This document shows positions 53,015-62,510 of a DNA stretch of 64,000 nucleotides, one piece after another (the stretch's first letter is position 1; each line of letters opens with the position of its first letter). The translations under genes were made by a program, and so were the position numbers. The DNA comes from Roseiarcus sp963798015 (lineage in GTDB: Bacteria; Pseudomonadota; Alphaproteobacteria; Rhizobiales; Beijerinckiaceae), in the NCBI GenBank assembly GCA_963798015.1, contig CAWCSA010000006.1, positions 1-64,000 on the forward strand. The letters are read 5' to 3'. The notes beneath the pieces were generated by a model. It did no database searches. It saw only the letters and a list, made by a program, of their open reading frames with translations, and was not told where the DNA came from.

Positions 53015-54288
53015 TGGAGCCGACCCAGGCCAAGGTCATCAGGCAGCACCTGATCGACCCAGAGATCTGCATCCGCTGCAACACCTGCAAATCGACCTGC
53101 CCCGTCGGCGCGATCACGCATGACGCGCGCAACTATGTGGTCGATGCGAACATCTGCAATCTCTGCATGGCCTGTGTGCCGCCCTGCCCGACCGGCAGCA
53201 TCGACAACTGGCGAGCAATGCCGCGTTCGCGAGCCTACAGCGTCGAGGCGCAGTTCGGCTGGGATGCTTTGCCGGCGGAACTAAGCGCCGACGAGCTCGG
53301 CGGGGCCGGCGCTTCCGCAACCGCGCTGGCAGAACCGGCGCCCCCATCCACGCGTAGCGGAGCAGGTGAGGAAGCCGCGTTCGAGGTCGACGCCTACGCA
53401 GCCGTGATCCCGCCCTGGTCAGCCGCCAGTCCTTACGCCAACCTCTATGGTCCGAAGGCCGCGACGCGATCGGTCGCGGCTGCCGTCGTCGGCAATGTCC
53501 GGGTGACCGAAGCAGGCAAGGACTACGACACCCATCACATCGTGCTCGATTTCGGCGCGATGCCATTTCCGGTGCTCGAAGGCCAGTCGATAGGCGTCAT
53601 TCCCTCCGGCGTCGACACAGAAGGCAGACCGCACCATCCGCGGCAATATTCGGTCGCGAGCCCGCGCAACGGCGAGCGGCCCGGTTACAACAACGTGTCG
53701 CTGACCGTGAAGCGTGTGCTGGAGGATCACCAGGGCCGCCCGACGCGCGGAATCGTCAGCAACTATCTCTGCAACCTTAGCGTCGGCGACAAGGTCGAGG
53801 TCACCGGGCCGTTCGGCGTGAGCTTCCTCATGCCGAACCATCCGAAGAGCGCGATCGTGATGATCTGCACCGGCACTGGAAGCGCGCCGATGCGCGCGAT
53901 GACCGAGTGGCGGCGCCGCTTACGCAAATCGGGGAAATTCGAGGGCGGCAAGCTGATGCTGTTCTTCGGCGCCCGCACCAAGGAGGAACTGCCGTATTTC
54001 GGACCGCTCGGCAATCTGCCCAAGGACTTCATCGACATCAACTTCGCCTTCAGCCGCACGCCCGGCCAACCCAAATGCTACGTGCAGGACCTCATGCGCG
54101 AGCGGGCCGCCGACCTTGCGCCGCTCATTGCCGACCCGGACGCCTATTTCTACGTCTGCGGCCTCAAGGCGATGGAGGAAGGCGTGGTGCTCGCGTTGCG
54201 CGACATCACCATCAACGCCGGGCTTGATTGGGAGACGGTCGGGCCATCGCTCAAGCGCCAAGGACGGCTGCATCTCGAGACCTACTAG
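53014..54288 (+). CDS. boxA: Benzoyl-CoA 2,3-epoxidase reductase subunit
   Basis: The 424-residue protein supplies electrons from NADPH to BoxB. Two [4Fe-4S] motifs stand near the N-terminus: CIRCNTCKSTCPVGAIT (from about residue 15) and ICNLCMACVPPCPTGSIDNW. After an Ala/Pro linker comes a ferredoxin-NADP reductase domain, with RQYSVASPRNGERPGYNNVS for FAD and VMICTGTGSAPMRAMTEWRR for NADPH. YFYVCGLKAMEEGVVLALRD is the C-terminal signature. It overlaps boxC by one base and precedes boxB by 27 bp. Confidence 0.95.
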   Translation: MEPTQAKVIRQHLIDPEICIRCNTCKSTCPVGAITHDARNYVVDANICNLCMACVPPCPTGSIDNWRAMPRSRAYSVEAQFGWDALPAELSADELGGAGASATALAEPAPPSTRSGAGEEAAFEVDAYAAVIPPWSAASPYANLYGPKAATRSVAAAVVGNVRVTEAGKDYDTHHIVLDFGAMPFPVLEGQSIGVIPSGVDTEGRPHHPRQYSVASPRNGERPGYNNVSLTVKRVLEDHQGRPTRGIVSNYLCNLSVGDKVEVTGPFGVSFLMPNHPKSAIVMICTGTGSAPMRAMTEWRRRLRKSGKFEGGKLMLFFGARTKEELPYFGPLGNLPKDFIDINFAFSRTPGQPKCYVQDLMRERAADLAPLIADPDAYFYVCGLKAMEEGVVLALRDITINAGLDWETVGPSLKRQGRLHLETY

Positions 54289-54315
54289 TTTGCGACTTTC
54301 AAACAGGAGAAACCC

Positions 54316-55809
54316 ATGAGCGCGGAAGACACCGTTAGCGACGCCGCCGGCGCCATCTCCACCGATCGTTTCGTCGAGATCAGCTATGATGAGGTCATTC
54401 CCAACAACGTCGCGCTCGGCTCGGACAAGCAGCTGCAGCGCGCGCTCGAGGGCTGGCGGCCGAAATATCTAGACTGGTGGACTGGCATGGGCCCAGTCGG
54501 ATTCCAGCAGTCCGAGGTCTATTTGCGCACAGCGGTTGGCGTCGATCCCGCCGGCTGGGCCAAGTTCGGCTATGTGAAGATGCCGACCTATCGCTGGGGC
54601 ATTCTTCTCGCGCCCAGGGTCGAGGGGCGAACGATTCCGTTTGGCCGCCATAAGGGCGAGCCTGCGTGGCAGGAGGTGCCTGGCGAGCACCGCGCGCTTC
54701 TCCGCCGGCTCATCGTGGTGCAGGGCGACACCGAGCCCGCTTCGGTCGAACAGCAGCGCTTCCTGGGCGCGACGGCGCCAAGCCTCTACGATATGCGCAA
54801 CCTGTTCCAGGTCAATGTCGAGGAGGGCCGTCATCTGTGGGCGATGGTCTATCTGCTCGTTAAATATTTCGGCAAGGACGGCCGCGAGGAGGCGCAGGCG
54901 CTGCTCGAGCGCCAAAGCGGGCAAATGGACAATCCGCGCATCCTCGGCGCCTTCAACGAGGAGACGCCCGATTGGCTGTCGTTCTTCATGTTCACTTTCT
55001 TCACCGACCGCGACGGCAAGATGCAGCTCGCCGCGCTCGCCGAAAGCGGCTTCGATCCGCTCTCGCGCACCTGCCGCTTCATGCTGACGGAAGAGGCCCA
55101 CCACATGTTCGTCGGCGAGACCGGCGTGCAGCGAACAATCGAGGCGACCTGCGCGGCGATGGTCAAAGCCGGCATCAAAGATCCGAACGAGGTCGAGGCG
55201 GTGCGCAAACTGGGCGTCGTCGACCTGCCGCTCTTGCAGCGCAAGGCCAATTTTCACGCGTCGGTCACCCGCGACCTGTTCGGCAGCGAAATCTCCAGCA
55301 ACGCCGCCGAGGTCTTCGGCGCCGGCATCAAGGGCCGCTTCAACGAAGCAAACCTCAAGAACGACGACCACGTGCTTCAGGACGCCACCTATCCCGTCAC
55401 CCGCGTCGTCGACGGCAAATTGGTGGTGGAAGAGGCCCCGGCGTTGCGCGCCCTCAACTCGCGGCTGCTCGACGATTTCATCGCCGATTGCCAGGGCGGC
55501 ATCGACCGCTGGAACAAGTCGGTCGAAAAGGCCGGCATCGACTTCAAGTTCGTCCAGCCGCACAAAGGCTTCAACCGACGGATCGGCGAGCTCGGAGGCA
55601 AACGCATCAGCCCGGCCGGCGAAGTCCTCACAGAAGATCAGTGGAACGCCATGAGCGGCGACTGGCTGCCCAACGACGAGGACATGGAGTTCATCAGGTC
55701 GCTGATGAAGCCGTGCCATGAACCCGGCAAATATGCGAGCTGGATCGCTCCGCCCCGCGTCGGCGTCAACAGCCAGACGGGCGATTTCGAATATGTGAAG
55801 ATCGCGTGA
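54316..55809 (+). CDS. boxB: Benzoyl-CoA 2,3-epoxidase, diiron oxygenase subunit
   Basis: The 497-residue enzyme inserts one oxygen atom into benzoyl-CoA to give the 2,3-epoxide. It is a ferritin-like diiron protein. NVEEGRHLWAMVYLLVKYFG and RFMLTEEAHHMFVGETGVQR carry the E-x-x-H iron ligands. The regions GWRPKYLDWWTGMGPVGFQQ and GVDPAGWAKFGYVKMPTYRW match BoxB. An AGGAGA stands eight bases before the ATG. With BoxA and BoxC it completes the aerobic CoA-dependent benzoate route; no benzoate transporter is in the window. Confidence 0.95.
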   Translation: MSAEDTVSDAAGAISTDRFVEISYDEVIPNNVALGSDKQLQRALEGWRPKYLDWWTGMGPVGFQQSEVYLRTAVGVDPAGWAKFGYVKMPTYRWGILLAPRVEGRTIPFGRHKGEPAWQEVPGEHRALLRRLIVVQGDTEPASVEQQRFLGATAPSLYDMRNLFQVNVEEGRHLWAMVYLLVKYFGKDGREEAQALLERQSGQMDNPRILGAFNEETPDWLSFFMFTFFTDRDGKMQLAALAESGFDPLSRTCRFMLTEEAHHMFVGETGVQRTIEATCAAMVKAGIKDPNEVEAVRKLGVVDLPLLQRKANFHASVTRDLFGSEISSNAAEVFGAGIKGRFNEANLKNDDHVLQDATYPVTRVVDGKLVVEEAPALRALNSRLLDDFIADCQGGIDRWNKSVEKAGIDFKFVQPHKGFNRRIGELGGKRISPAGEVLTEDQWNAMSGDWLPNDEDMEFIRSLMKPCHEPGKYASWIAPPRVGVNSQTGDFEYVKIA

Positions 55810-56041
55810 GGGCTGTCCTCGGGCCGCACTGCCTCCGGTCGCCGCAGGCTCGGGGGGCCTCATTACTGGCCAACCTGTTAACGCAGTCATAGAGCGCGGC
55901 AATCTCTTAGGCTGACTTCCCAGAAGGAAGATCCGCAAGCGCCTTCATAAGCGCTGCTTCTCGTCCAAACTGTCCAGCACCGTATTTTCCAAAGGCGAGT
56001 GTGCACTATTTGACTACACGAGAAAGATCTATTGGGGCGCG

Positions 56042-56535
56042 TTAGTCGCGGCAGTCTTCATCGGCGCAATTGCCCTTGTATCCATCTATGCCGGTATCAA
56101 CAGGGTCCCATCCACGATGGTAATGAGTTACCCATTCGTCACGAAAAGCGTCGCGGTAACGGATGACGCCAACAACAAAGACAGCTTTGTGGCCATCTCT
56201 TATCGCCGACAATTCATCGGGAGAAACAGTGTCGCCTCTGCATTTTTTGGCGACATGAACAATGAGCTTGTCCAATCTACCACCCGGCGGGATCAAAGAT
56301 CCGGGGGCATCTCTATAGTAGTTGATAATCTCTGTAGCAGTCGGGAAATCAATGTCTTGATCTGGGACCGTGCTAACAGAGACGCGAGCCCAGTGGCGGA
56401 CATTATAGGCAGAGTAGAACCGAAATTCTTGATAGTAACTCTTGCACTAATTTCTCTGCTATCATTTATTCCAAGGTCAGAAGACTCAACCATTACGTAC
56501 GAACGCAATTGCTGCTGTTCAGTATCCCCTTGTTA
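56042..56535 (-). pseudogene. Hypothetical membrane-anchored protein, C-terminal part, broken
   Basis: The minus strand reads ISARVTIKNFGSTL near 56440, changes frame, and later continues with IPPGGRLDKLIVHVAKKCRG and FVVGVIRYRDAFRDEWVTHY to the stop at 56042. This resembles the C-terminal half of a common family of uncharacterised proteins with N-terminal membrane helices and the motif GYIRYRD. The N-terminal half is missing: the IS630 copy at 56536 begins there. At least one frameshift is also present. Confidence 0.5.
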
Positions 56536-57698
56536 TACCAAAGGTCATAACGACCGACCGATGTGGGCCCAGTCTGGCATTCCGATGGATGTGACGCGTT
56601 CGGGATCGGTGATGAGATTGCGCCATGCGTTGCAGGCGGCGTCGACGATGGCGTCGTAGTTTTCGAAGACGGTGTTGGAGAGCCAGTTCTGGCGCACATA
56701 CTGCCAGACGTTCTCGACCGGGTTCAGTTCCGGAGCGCGGGAAGACAGGAAGATCGGCGTGATGTTTTCGGGCATGTCGAGCTTGCCCGTGATGTGCCAT
56801 CCGGCCCGGTCCAGCAGCAGCGCGGCGTGGGCGCCCGGAGCGATGTTGCGCGCGATTTCGTCGAGGTGAAGCTGCATCATCTCGGTGTCGGCGTAGGGCA
56901 ACGCCAAGGCGGCTCCGACGCCCCGCGCCGGGCAGATCGCGCCGAACAGATAGGCGTTGGCGTAGCGCTGATCGGCGGGCTGTCGCGGTCGCGTTCCGCG
57001 CCTCGCCCATTGGCGGACAAGGCCGTTCTTCTGGCCGATTCGGGCCTCATCCTGGAACCAGATTTCGACCGGCGTCGCCTCGGGCAGGCCTTCGAGATGA
57101 GCCGTCAGCGCGCGCGGAAAGTTTTTTTGAAAGCCTCGACGATCCGCTCGTCCTGCGCCGGATGACGCGGCCTTGCGCTTATGTGCGAGAAGCCGATCTT
57201 GTGCAGGAGTTTCCCGACATAGCGGGGATGAAAGTCGACGCCGAACCGCTCGGCGATGACCCGCTTGAGATCGACCCGCCGCCAGCGCACGACCCCGTCT
57301 TTTGCCCGATCCGGGCCGGCTTCCACGATCTGCGAAAACGCCGCCATCTGCTCTTCCGACAGGCGCGGCTTGGGGCCATCCGTCCAGTTGTCGATCAGGC
57401 CCTCCGGCCCCGACGCGTTGAAGCGATGGACCCAATCGCGCAGCGTCTGGCGATCCATGCCGCCGATCTTCGCCGCCGACCCGCGATCCATTCCATCCCG
57501 AACCGCAGCCAGTGACAGAAGCCGACGGCTCTGGTTGACGGTCTTCGACCGCCGGGCCAAACCCCGAATCTCCTCGACCGAGTAGTCCTCTCGCAACCTC
57601 ACCGCTGACGGCATGGCCCAATCCTCCATGCCGCCTTGAATCAGACCAGACCCGATTCGGGAATCCCCCCCGTGAGTCAGCCGGCGGGGCCTTTGGTA
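56536..57698 (-). mobile_element. IS630-family insertion sequence, copy 2
   Basis: The element is 1,163 bp, identical in length to the copy at 12023-13185. The only difference I noticed is at 56746, where a G of the first copy is A. The ends are TACCAAAGG and CCTTTGGTA, again with TTA on each side. It lies in the same orientation as the first copy, 44.5 kb away. Confidence 0.9.
56545..57629 (-). CDS. IS630-family transposase, copy 2 (-1 frameshift)
   Basis: Frame one runs from 57629 to 57105 and frame two, in -1, to 56545. The two meet at a T7 run (57122-57128 on the plus strand). The only amino-acid difference I see from copy 1 is Ser for Pro in the PSRAPELNPVE motif (here SSRAPELNPVE). The catalytic residues are retained, so this copy should also be active. 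Confidence 0.87.
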
Positions 57699-57886
57699 TT
57701 ATTCCAAGGGCGGTTTCTGCAGCATCGGCTTCCGATGCGCTTCAACCGTAGCGTTTTTGGCAAAACCGAGCCCGACCCGGAAGGCGAGCTGGCGGACGAT
57801 GCGGAAATCGTGACAGGTTTCGGCGCCTAACGGCCTGATATGGCAGGCGCGGCGCCAAAACCGCACAGGGCCCGGCCCGCTCCCGG

Positions 57887-58510
57887 CTACGCCAAGCCCT
57901 CGGCCTTGAGCGCGCGTTGGACAGCCGGGCGCTCGGCCATCCGGTCGCGGTGGTCGAGCACGCGGGGATAAGCGGCGGGGTCGACGCTGTCGACCTCCAT
58001 CCAGCGCGCAATGGTGAAGAGGTAGGGGTCCGCGATCGTATAGGCGTCGCCCATCGCCCACGGGCCCCGGAACATCTTCCGCTCGATGAGATCGAAGCAG
58101 GCGCCGACGGATTGCGGCACTTTCTTCTTCATCGCCTCGTGAGCCGCCGGATCATCCGCCCACCGATAGCCGCGAGCGCGGTGCGCGTGCGCAACATGCA
58201 CCGTCGAGCAGAGGTAGCTTATGAAGGATTGCAATTCAGCAAAGGCGAACGGGTCGTCGAGCGGCGCGAGCCTAGCCTTGGGGTGGCTGTGCGCGACATA
58301 GGCGAGTATGGCGGGCGTTTCCGTCAGCACACCGCGCTCAGTGACGAGCGAGGGCACCCGGCCCTTCGGGTTGATCTTCAGATAATCGGGCTTCGTCTGC
58401 TCAGCGGCGCCGAAGTCGATCCATCGTGTTTCGTAGTCGGCGTCCGCTTCTTCGAGCGCGATATGCGAAGCCAGAGCGCAGGTGTTGGTGGCGTAATAGA
58501 ACGTGAGCAT
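57887..58510 (-). CDS. Glutathione S-transferase family protein
   Basis: The 207-residue protein has the thioredoxin-fold N-terminal domain. MLTFYYATNTCALASHIALE is followed by NPKGRVPSLVTERGVLTETP AILAYVAH, which holds the cis-Pro and the glutathione-binding Glu-Thr. The C-terminal helical domain includes CFDLIERKMFRGPWAMGDAY TIADPYLFTI with the N-capping Asp. It belongs to the beta-like class common in proteobacteria. The substrate is unknown. It stands alone, 40 bp from the end of cysNC. Confidence 0.87.
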   Translation of the reverse strand: MLTFYYATNTCALASHIALEEADADYETRWIDFGAAEQTKPDYLKINPKGRVPSLVTERGVLTETPAILAYVAHSHPKARLAPLDDPFAFAELQSFISYLCSTVHVAHAHRARGYRWADDPAAHEAMKKKVPQSVGACFDLIERKMFRGPWAMGDAYTIADPYLFTIARWMEVDSVDPAAYPRVLDHRDRMAERPAVQRALKAEGLA

Positions 58511-58549
58511 GCAGGCCCCAAGGTCATGGGCGAGACGGGCGCCCAGCCC

Positions 58550-60421
58550 CTATAACGTCACGATATGGCCACGCCGTTCAAGCTCCTTGACGACCCGATC
58601 AGCCAACACCTCGGGCGAGTCGCCTGCGGAATTGAGCGTGAGCTCCGGCGCCTCGGGCGCTTCATATGGCTGATCGACACCGGTGAAGTTCTTGATCTCA
58701 CCAGCCAGCGCTCGCTTGTAGAGGCCTTTCGGGTCGCGGGCGATGACCGTTTCGAGCGGCGCCTCCACGAAGATCTCCAGGAACTCCCTCTCCCCCGCAG
58801 TGTCGCGAACGAGCCGCCGTTCGGCTCTGAAGGGCGAGATGAATGAGCAGAGCACGATGAGCCCCGCGTCGGTCATCAGCCTCGCCACTTCGCCGACGCG
58901 CCGGATGTTCTCGACCCGATCGGCGGCGGTGAAGCCTAAGTCCTTGTTGAGGCCGTGGCGAACGTTGTCGCCGTCGAGGAGCGTCGTGTGCACGCCGCGC
59001 GCGTGAAGCTTGGCCTCAACCAGATTGGCGATCGTCGATTTCCCGGCGCCCGACAGGCCGGTGAACCAGAGAATCGCGGGCTTCTGGTGCTTGAGCGCCG
59101 CATGCGCCTCGCGACTGACCGCGAGCCCATGCCGATGCACATTGGTCGCGCGCCTGAGCCCATGCGCGATCATGCCCGCGGCGGCGGTCTCGTTGGTGGC
59201 GCGATCGATCAGGATGAAGCCACCCGTGTCGCGATTCTCGGCATAAGCGTCGAAGGCGACCGGCATGGTCGTTGCGATATTGCAGAAGCCGACCTCGTTG
59301 AGATCGAGCTCTTTCGCCGCCAGCTTGTCGAAATTGTTGACGTCGAGACGGTGCTTGAGCTCGGTGACCGAAGCAGGCGTCGTGCGCCCGCCGATCTTGA
59401 GCAGATAGGAACGGCCAGGCAACATCGGCTCGGCGCTCATCCATAAAACATTCGCCGCGAACTGATCGGCGACCTCCGGGCGATTGTCCGGACTAGACAG
59501 CACGTCACCGCGTGCGATGTCGATCTCGTCGGCCAGCGTCAGTGTGACAGCGTCGCCCGCCTCGGCGGCTTCGACCTCACGGTCGGCAACCAAAAGACTC
59601 GCGACCGTGCTCTCACGGCCCGAATCGGCGGCGACGACGCGATCTCCTTGGACGACGCGTCCGCTCGGGATCGTGCCGGCGAAGCCGCGAAAATCCAGGT
59701 GCGGCCGGTTGACCCATTGCACCGGCAGGCGAAAGGGCGCGCTCCGGCGATCGTCCTCGACCTCGACGCGCTCGAGATAGTCCAGCAGATGCGGGCCCGC
59801 GTACCAGGGCATGCGCGCGCTCAACGACGAGACGTTGTCGCCGTGGCGGGCAGAGATCGGCAGCGCGATCAACGTGCGGAAGCCGAGCGTTTCGGCAAAT
59901 CTCCGATAGTCGGCTTCAATTCGGCGAAATACTTTTTCGCTGTAGTCGACGAGATCGATCTTGTTGACCGCCAGCACGACGTGGCGGACGCCGAGCAGCG
60001 AGACGATGATCGAATGGCGGTGCGTCTGCGTGAGCAGTCCCTTGCGCGCGTCGACCAGCACGATCGCCAAATCAGCGTTGGATGCGCCGGTCGCCATGTT
60101 GCGGGTGAATTGCTCATGGCCCGGCGTGTCGGCGACGATGAAGGAGCGCGCTTCGGTGGCGAAGTAGCGATAGGCGACGTCGATCGTGATGCCCTGTTCT
60201 CGCTCAGCCTCGAGCCCGTCGACGAGCAGCGCGAAGTCGATCGCGTCCTCGGTCGTGCCGAATTTTTTCGAATCCTTTTCGAGCGCGGAAAGCTGGTCAT
60301 CGAAGATGAGCTTCTTCTCGTAGAGAAGCCGTCCGATCAGCGTCGACTTGCCGTCATCGACCGAGCCGCAGGTGAGGACGCGCAATGTAGGAAGCGCGGA
60401 AACGCGAAGCGGGTCGTTCAT
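58550..60421 (-). CDS. cysNC: Bifunctional sulfate adenylyltransferase subunit 1 / APS kinase
   Basis: From the ATG at 60421 the 623-residue fusion starts with a translation-factor-like GTPase. LRVLTCGSVDDGKSTLIGRL is the P-loop, FIVADTPGHEQFTRNMATGA the switch II region, and LAVNKIDLVDYSEKVFRRIE the NKxD motif. After the barrels comes the APS kinase, from about residue 445, with ILWFTGLSGAGKSTIANLVE as Walker A and CSFISPFRAERRLVRDTAGE. It activates sulfate to APS with CysD and then makes PAPS. The frame is open 34 codons upstream, but this is palindromic repeat DNA. Confidence 0.94.
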   Translation of the reverse strand: MNDPLRVSALPTLRVLTCGSVDDGKSTLIGRLLYEKKLIFDDQLSALEKDSKKFGTTEDAIDFALLVDGLEAEREQGITIDVAYRYFATEARSFIVADTPGHEQFTRNMATGASNADLAIVLVDARKGLLTQTHRHSIIVSLLGVRHVVLAVNKIDLVDYSEKVFRRIEADYRRFAETLGFRTLIALPISARHGDNVSSLSARMPWYAGPHLLDYLERVEVEDDRRSAPFRLPVQWVNRPHLDFRGFAGTIPSGRVVQGDRVVAADSGRESTVASLLVADREVEAAEAGDAVTLTLADEIDIARGDVLSSPDNRPEVADQFAANVLWMSAEPMLPGRSYLLKIGGRTTPASVTELKHRLDVNNFDKLAAKELDLNEVGFCNIATTMPVAFDAYAENRDTGGFILIDRATNETAAAGMIAHGLRRATNVHRHGLAVSREAHAALKHQKPAILWFTGLSGAGKSTIANLVEAKLHARGVHTTLLDGDNVRHGLNKDLGFTAADRVENIRRVGEVARLMTDAGLIVLCSFISPFRAERRLVRDTAGEREFLEIFVEAPLETVIARDPKGLYKRALAGEIKNFTGVDQPYEAPEAPELTLNSAGDSPEVLADRVVKELERRGHIVTL

Positions 60422-60491
60422 GCCAGACTCTCGTCTGCAGTGGCTGCGGCTCTTGGGTCGCCAGCCGACGCTCTGCGAAGCGGCGCGCCCC

Positions 60492-60704
60492 CTTCTCCCT
60501 CGGGGAGAAGGTGTCGGGCCCATAGGGCGTCCGGAAGGACGCCCGTCCTCGCGGACGGGCTATGGCCCGACGGATGAGGGCTGCAACCGCTTGCGCCCAT
60601 CACAGAGCCGGCTCGATCGCATCCGGTCTCGGCCGAAAGGCGGGCGACGCTTCGCGTCGCGCCCTCATTCGTCGCTTCGCGCCACCTTCTCCCTAAGGGA
60701 GAAG
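60492..60704. repeat. Palindromic repeat cluster between cysD and cysNC
   Basis: Two hairpins of the form CCTTCTCCC...GGAGAAGG stand at 60492-60512 and near 60684-60704. Between them, 60515-60571 folds into a branched structure. The outer stem TCGGGCC-ATAG/CTATGGCCCGA encloses GGCGTCC-GGAA-GGACGCC and CGTCC-TCGC-GGACG. The pattern is that of an interspersed intergenic repeat of the REP/RPE kind. It lies inside the cysD-cysNC transcription unit and so would be present in the mRNA. Confidence 0.7.
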
Positions 60705-60740
60705 GGAGGGGAAGGCGGCCTTGAGGCGCCGGGGCATTCA

Positions 60741-61649
60741 TCAGAAATACCCCTCGCGCTTTTTCTTTTCCATCGATGAGGCTTCATCCGAGTCGATGAG
60801 ACGACCCTGGCGCTCGGAGGTGGTGGACTTGCGCATTTCGGCGAGGATGTCGTGGAGCGTGTCGGCCTCCAACTCGATCGCGCCCGTCAGCGGATAGCAG
60901 CCGAGGGTGCGGAAGCGAACGCGCCGCATTGTCGGCTGCTCGCCGGGCATGAGCGGCAGCCTTTCATCGTCGACCATGATGAGCGCGCCGGAGCGCTCGA
61001 CGACGGGACGAAGCTTTGAGAAATAGAGCGGCACAACCGGAATCTCTTCCGCCCGCACGTATTCCCACACGTCCAGCTCGGTCCAGTTGGAGAGCGGGAA
61101 AACGCGCAGCAATTCGCCTTCGCGTATGCGGGTGTTGAAGAGCCGCCATAGTTCCGGTCGCTGGTTGCGCGGATCCCAGGCGTGCGCGGCCGAGCGAAAC
61201 GAGAAGATGCGCTCTTTCGCCCGGCTCTTTTCCTCGTCCCGCCGCGCCCCGCCGAAAGCGGCGTCGAAGCGGCCAGCGTCGAGCGCCTGCCGAAGCAACT
61301 CGGTCTTCATCACCTGGGTGTGGAGCTGCGAGCCCGAGGCGATCGGCGAAATCCCGCGCTTCACCCCGTCCTGGTTGATATGGACGATCAGGTCGAGGCC
61401 AAACCGGCGCGCCGTTTCGTCGCGAAACGCGATCATCTCGCGGAACTTCCAGGTCGTGTCGACATGCAAGAGCGGGAACGGCGGCTTGGCCGGATGGAAC
61501 GCCTTCATCGCGACATGCAGCATGACGCTCGAGTCTTTGCCGATCGAGTAAAGCATCACCGGATTGCGCATTTCGGCGACAACTTCCCGCATGATGTGGA
61601 TGGACTCGGCCTCCAGCCGCCGGAGGTGGGCTGGCAATACGCTCGGCAT
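60741..61649 (-). CDS. cysD: Sulfate adenylyltransferase subunit 2
   Basis: The 302-residue PP-loop enzyme transfers AMP to sulfate. The N-terminus LRRLEAESIHIMREVVAEMR is followed by VMLYSIGKDSSVMLHVAMKA with the SGGKD-like loop. FAAFGGARRDEEKSRAKERI-type signature (AAFGGARRDEEKSRAKERIF) and NWTELDVWEYVRAEEIPVVP follow. The C-terminus ends EKKKREGYF, as usual. It precedes cysNC by 319 bp, an unusually long gap filled by palindromic repeats. Confidence 0.95.
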   Translation of the reverse strand: MPSVLPAHLRRLEAESIHIMREVVAEMRNPVMLYSIGKDSSVMLHVAMKAFHPAKPPFPLLHVDTTWKFREMIAFRDETARRFGLDLIVHINQDGVKRGISPIASGSQLHTQVMKTELLRQALDAGRFDAAFGGARRDEEKSRAKERIFSFRSAAHAWDPRNQRPELWRLFNTRIREGELLRVFPLSNWTELDVWEYVRAEEIPVVPLYFSKLRPVVERSGALIMVDDERLPLMPGEQPTMRRVRFRTLGCYPLTGAIELEADTLHDILAEMRKSTTSERQGRLIDSDEASSMEKKKREGYF

Positions 61650-61850
61650 CGAGGGGTTCCCTTGACAAGGCGCGCTACATAGGGGGCTTTCTGGCCGAAG
61701 GCAATGATTTAAGCTATATGATTAAGTTGTTATTTCTTACCGACGAATCCCATTTGTTCTTTTCTCCTGGCCGACGCGGATTGACTCCAGCCCCCGCGGC
61801 GACCATCGATAGCGGCGCGTTCGACCGACCGTCGAAGAGGAGATCGGCGC

Positions 61851-62510
61851 GTGACCAACCCCATCATCATGGCGCCGTCGATCCTGTCGGCGGATTTCGC
61901 CAAGCTTGGCGAGGAAGTGCGGGCCGTCGCTGCGGCCGGCGCGGACTGGATCCATCTCGACGTGATGGACGGGCATTTCGTGCCCAACATCACCTTTGGG
62001 CCGCCGGTTGTCGCAGCGCTGAGGCCCCTAACCGACAAGCCCTTCGACTGCCACCTGATGATCGAACCGTGCGATCCGTATCTCGAAGCCTTCGCCAAGG
62101 CGGGCTGCGATCACCTCACGGTTCACGCCGAGGCGACACGCCATCTCGACCGTTCGCTGCAGGCGATCCGCGCGCTCGGCAAGAAGGCTGGCGTGGCGAT
62201 CAATCCGGGGACACCGGAGAGCGCGATCGAATATGTGCTCGACCGGCTCGACCTGATCCTGGTCATGACGGTCAACCCAGGCTTTGGCGGCCAGGCGTTC
62301 ATTCCCGCCATGCTGGACAAGATCGCGCGGGTGAAGCGCATGATCGGCGAACGGAAAATTCACATCGAGGTCGACGGCGGGGTCGCGCCGGAGACCGCGC
62401 CGCTGCTCACCCGCGCCGGCGCCGACGTCTTTGTTGCCGGCTCGAAGGTGTTCGAAGGCGATCCGAAAGCCTATGGCGCCAACATCCAGGCGATCCGCGC
62501 GGCGGCTTAA
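61851..62510 (+). CDS. rpe: Ribulose-phosphate 3-epimerase
   Basis: From the GTG at 61851 (GAGGAG upstream) the 219-residue TIM-barrel enzyme interconverts ribulose and xylulose 5-phosphates. IMAPSILSADFAKLGEEVRA is the start, WIHLDVMDGHFVPNITFGPP the metal-binding strand, LILVMTVNPGFGGQAFIPAM the phosphate loop and IEVDGGVAPETAPLLTRAGA the catalytic Asp. Length is normal. It is divergent from cysD and followed by repeats and a terminator-like hairpin. Confidence 0.95.
   Translation: MTNPIIMAPSILSADFAKLGEEVRAVAAAGADWIHLDVMDGHFVPNITFGPPVVAALRPLTDKPFDCHLMIEPCDPYLEAFAKAGCDHLTVHAEATRHLDRSLQAIRALGKKAGVAINPGTPESAIEYVLDRLDLILVMTVNPGFGGQAFIPAMLDKIARVKRMIGERKIHIEVDGGVAPETAPLLTRAGADVFVAGSKVFEGDPKAYGANIQAIRAAA

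Noticed and set aside
54469..55938. A 489-codon open frame antisense to boxB
   Set aside because: It mirrors codons of boxB, shows no family motif, and boxB is unmistakable on the plus strand.
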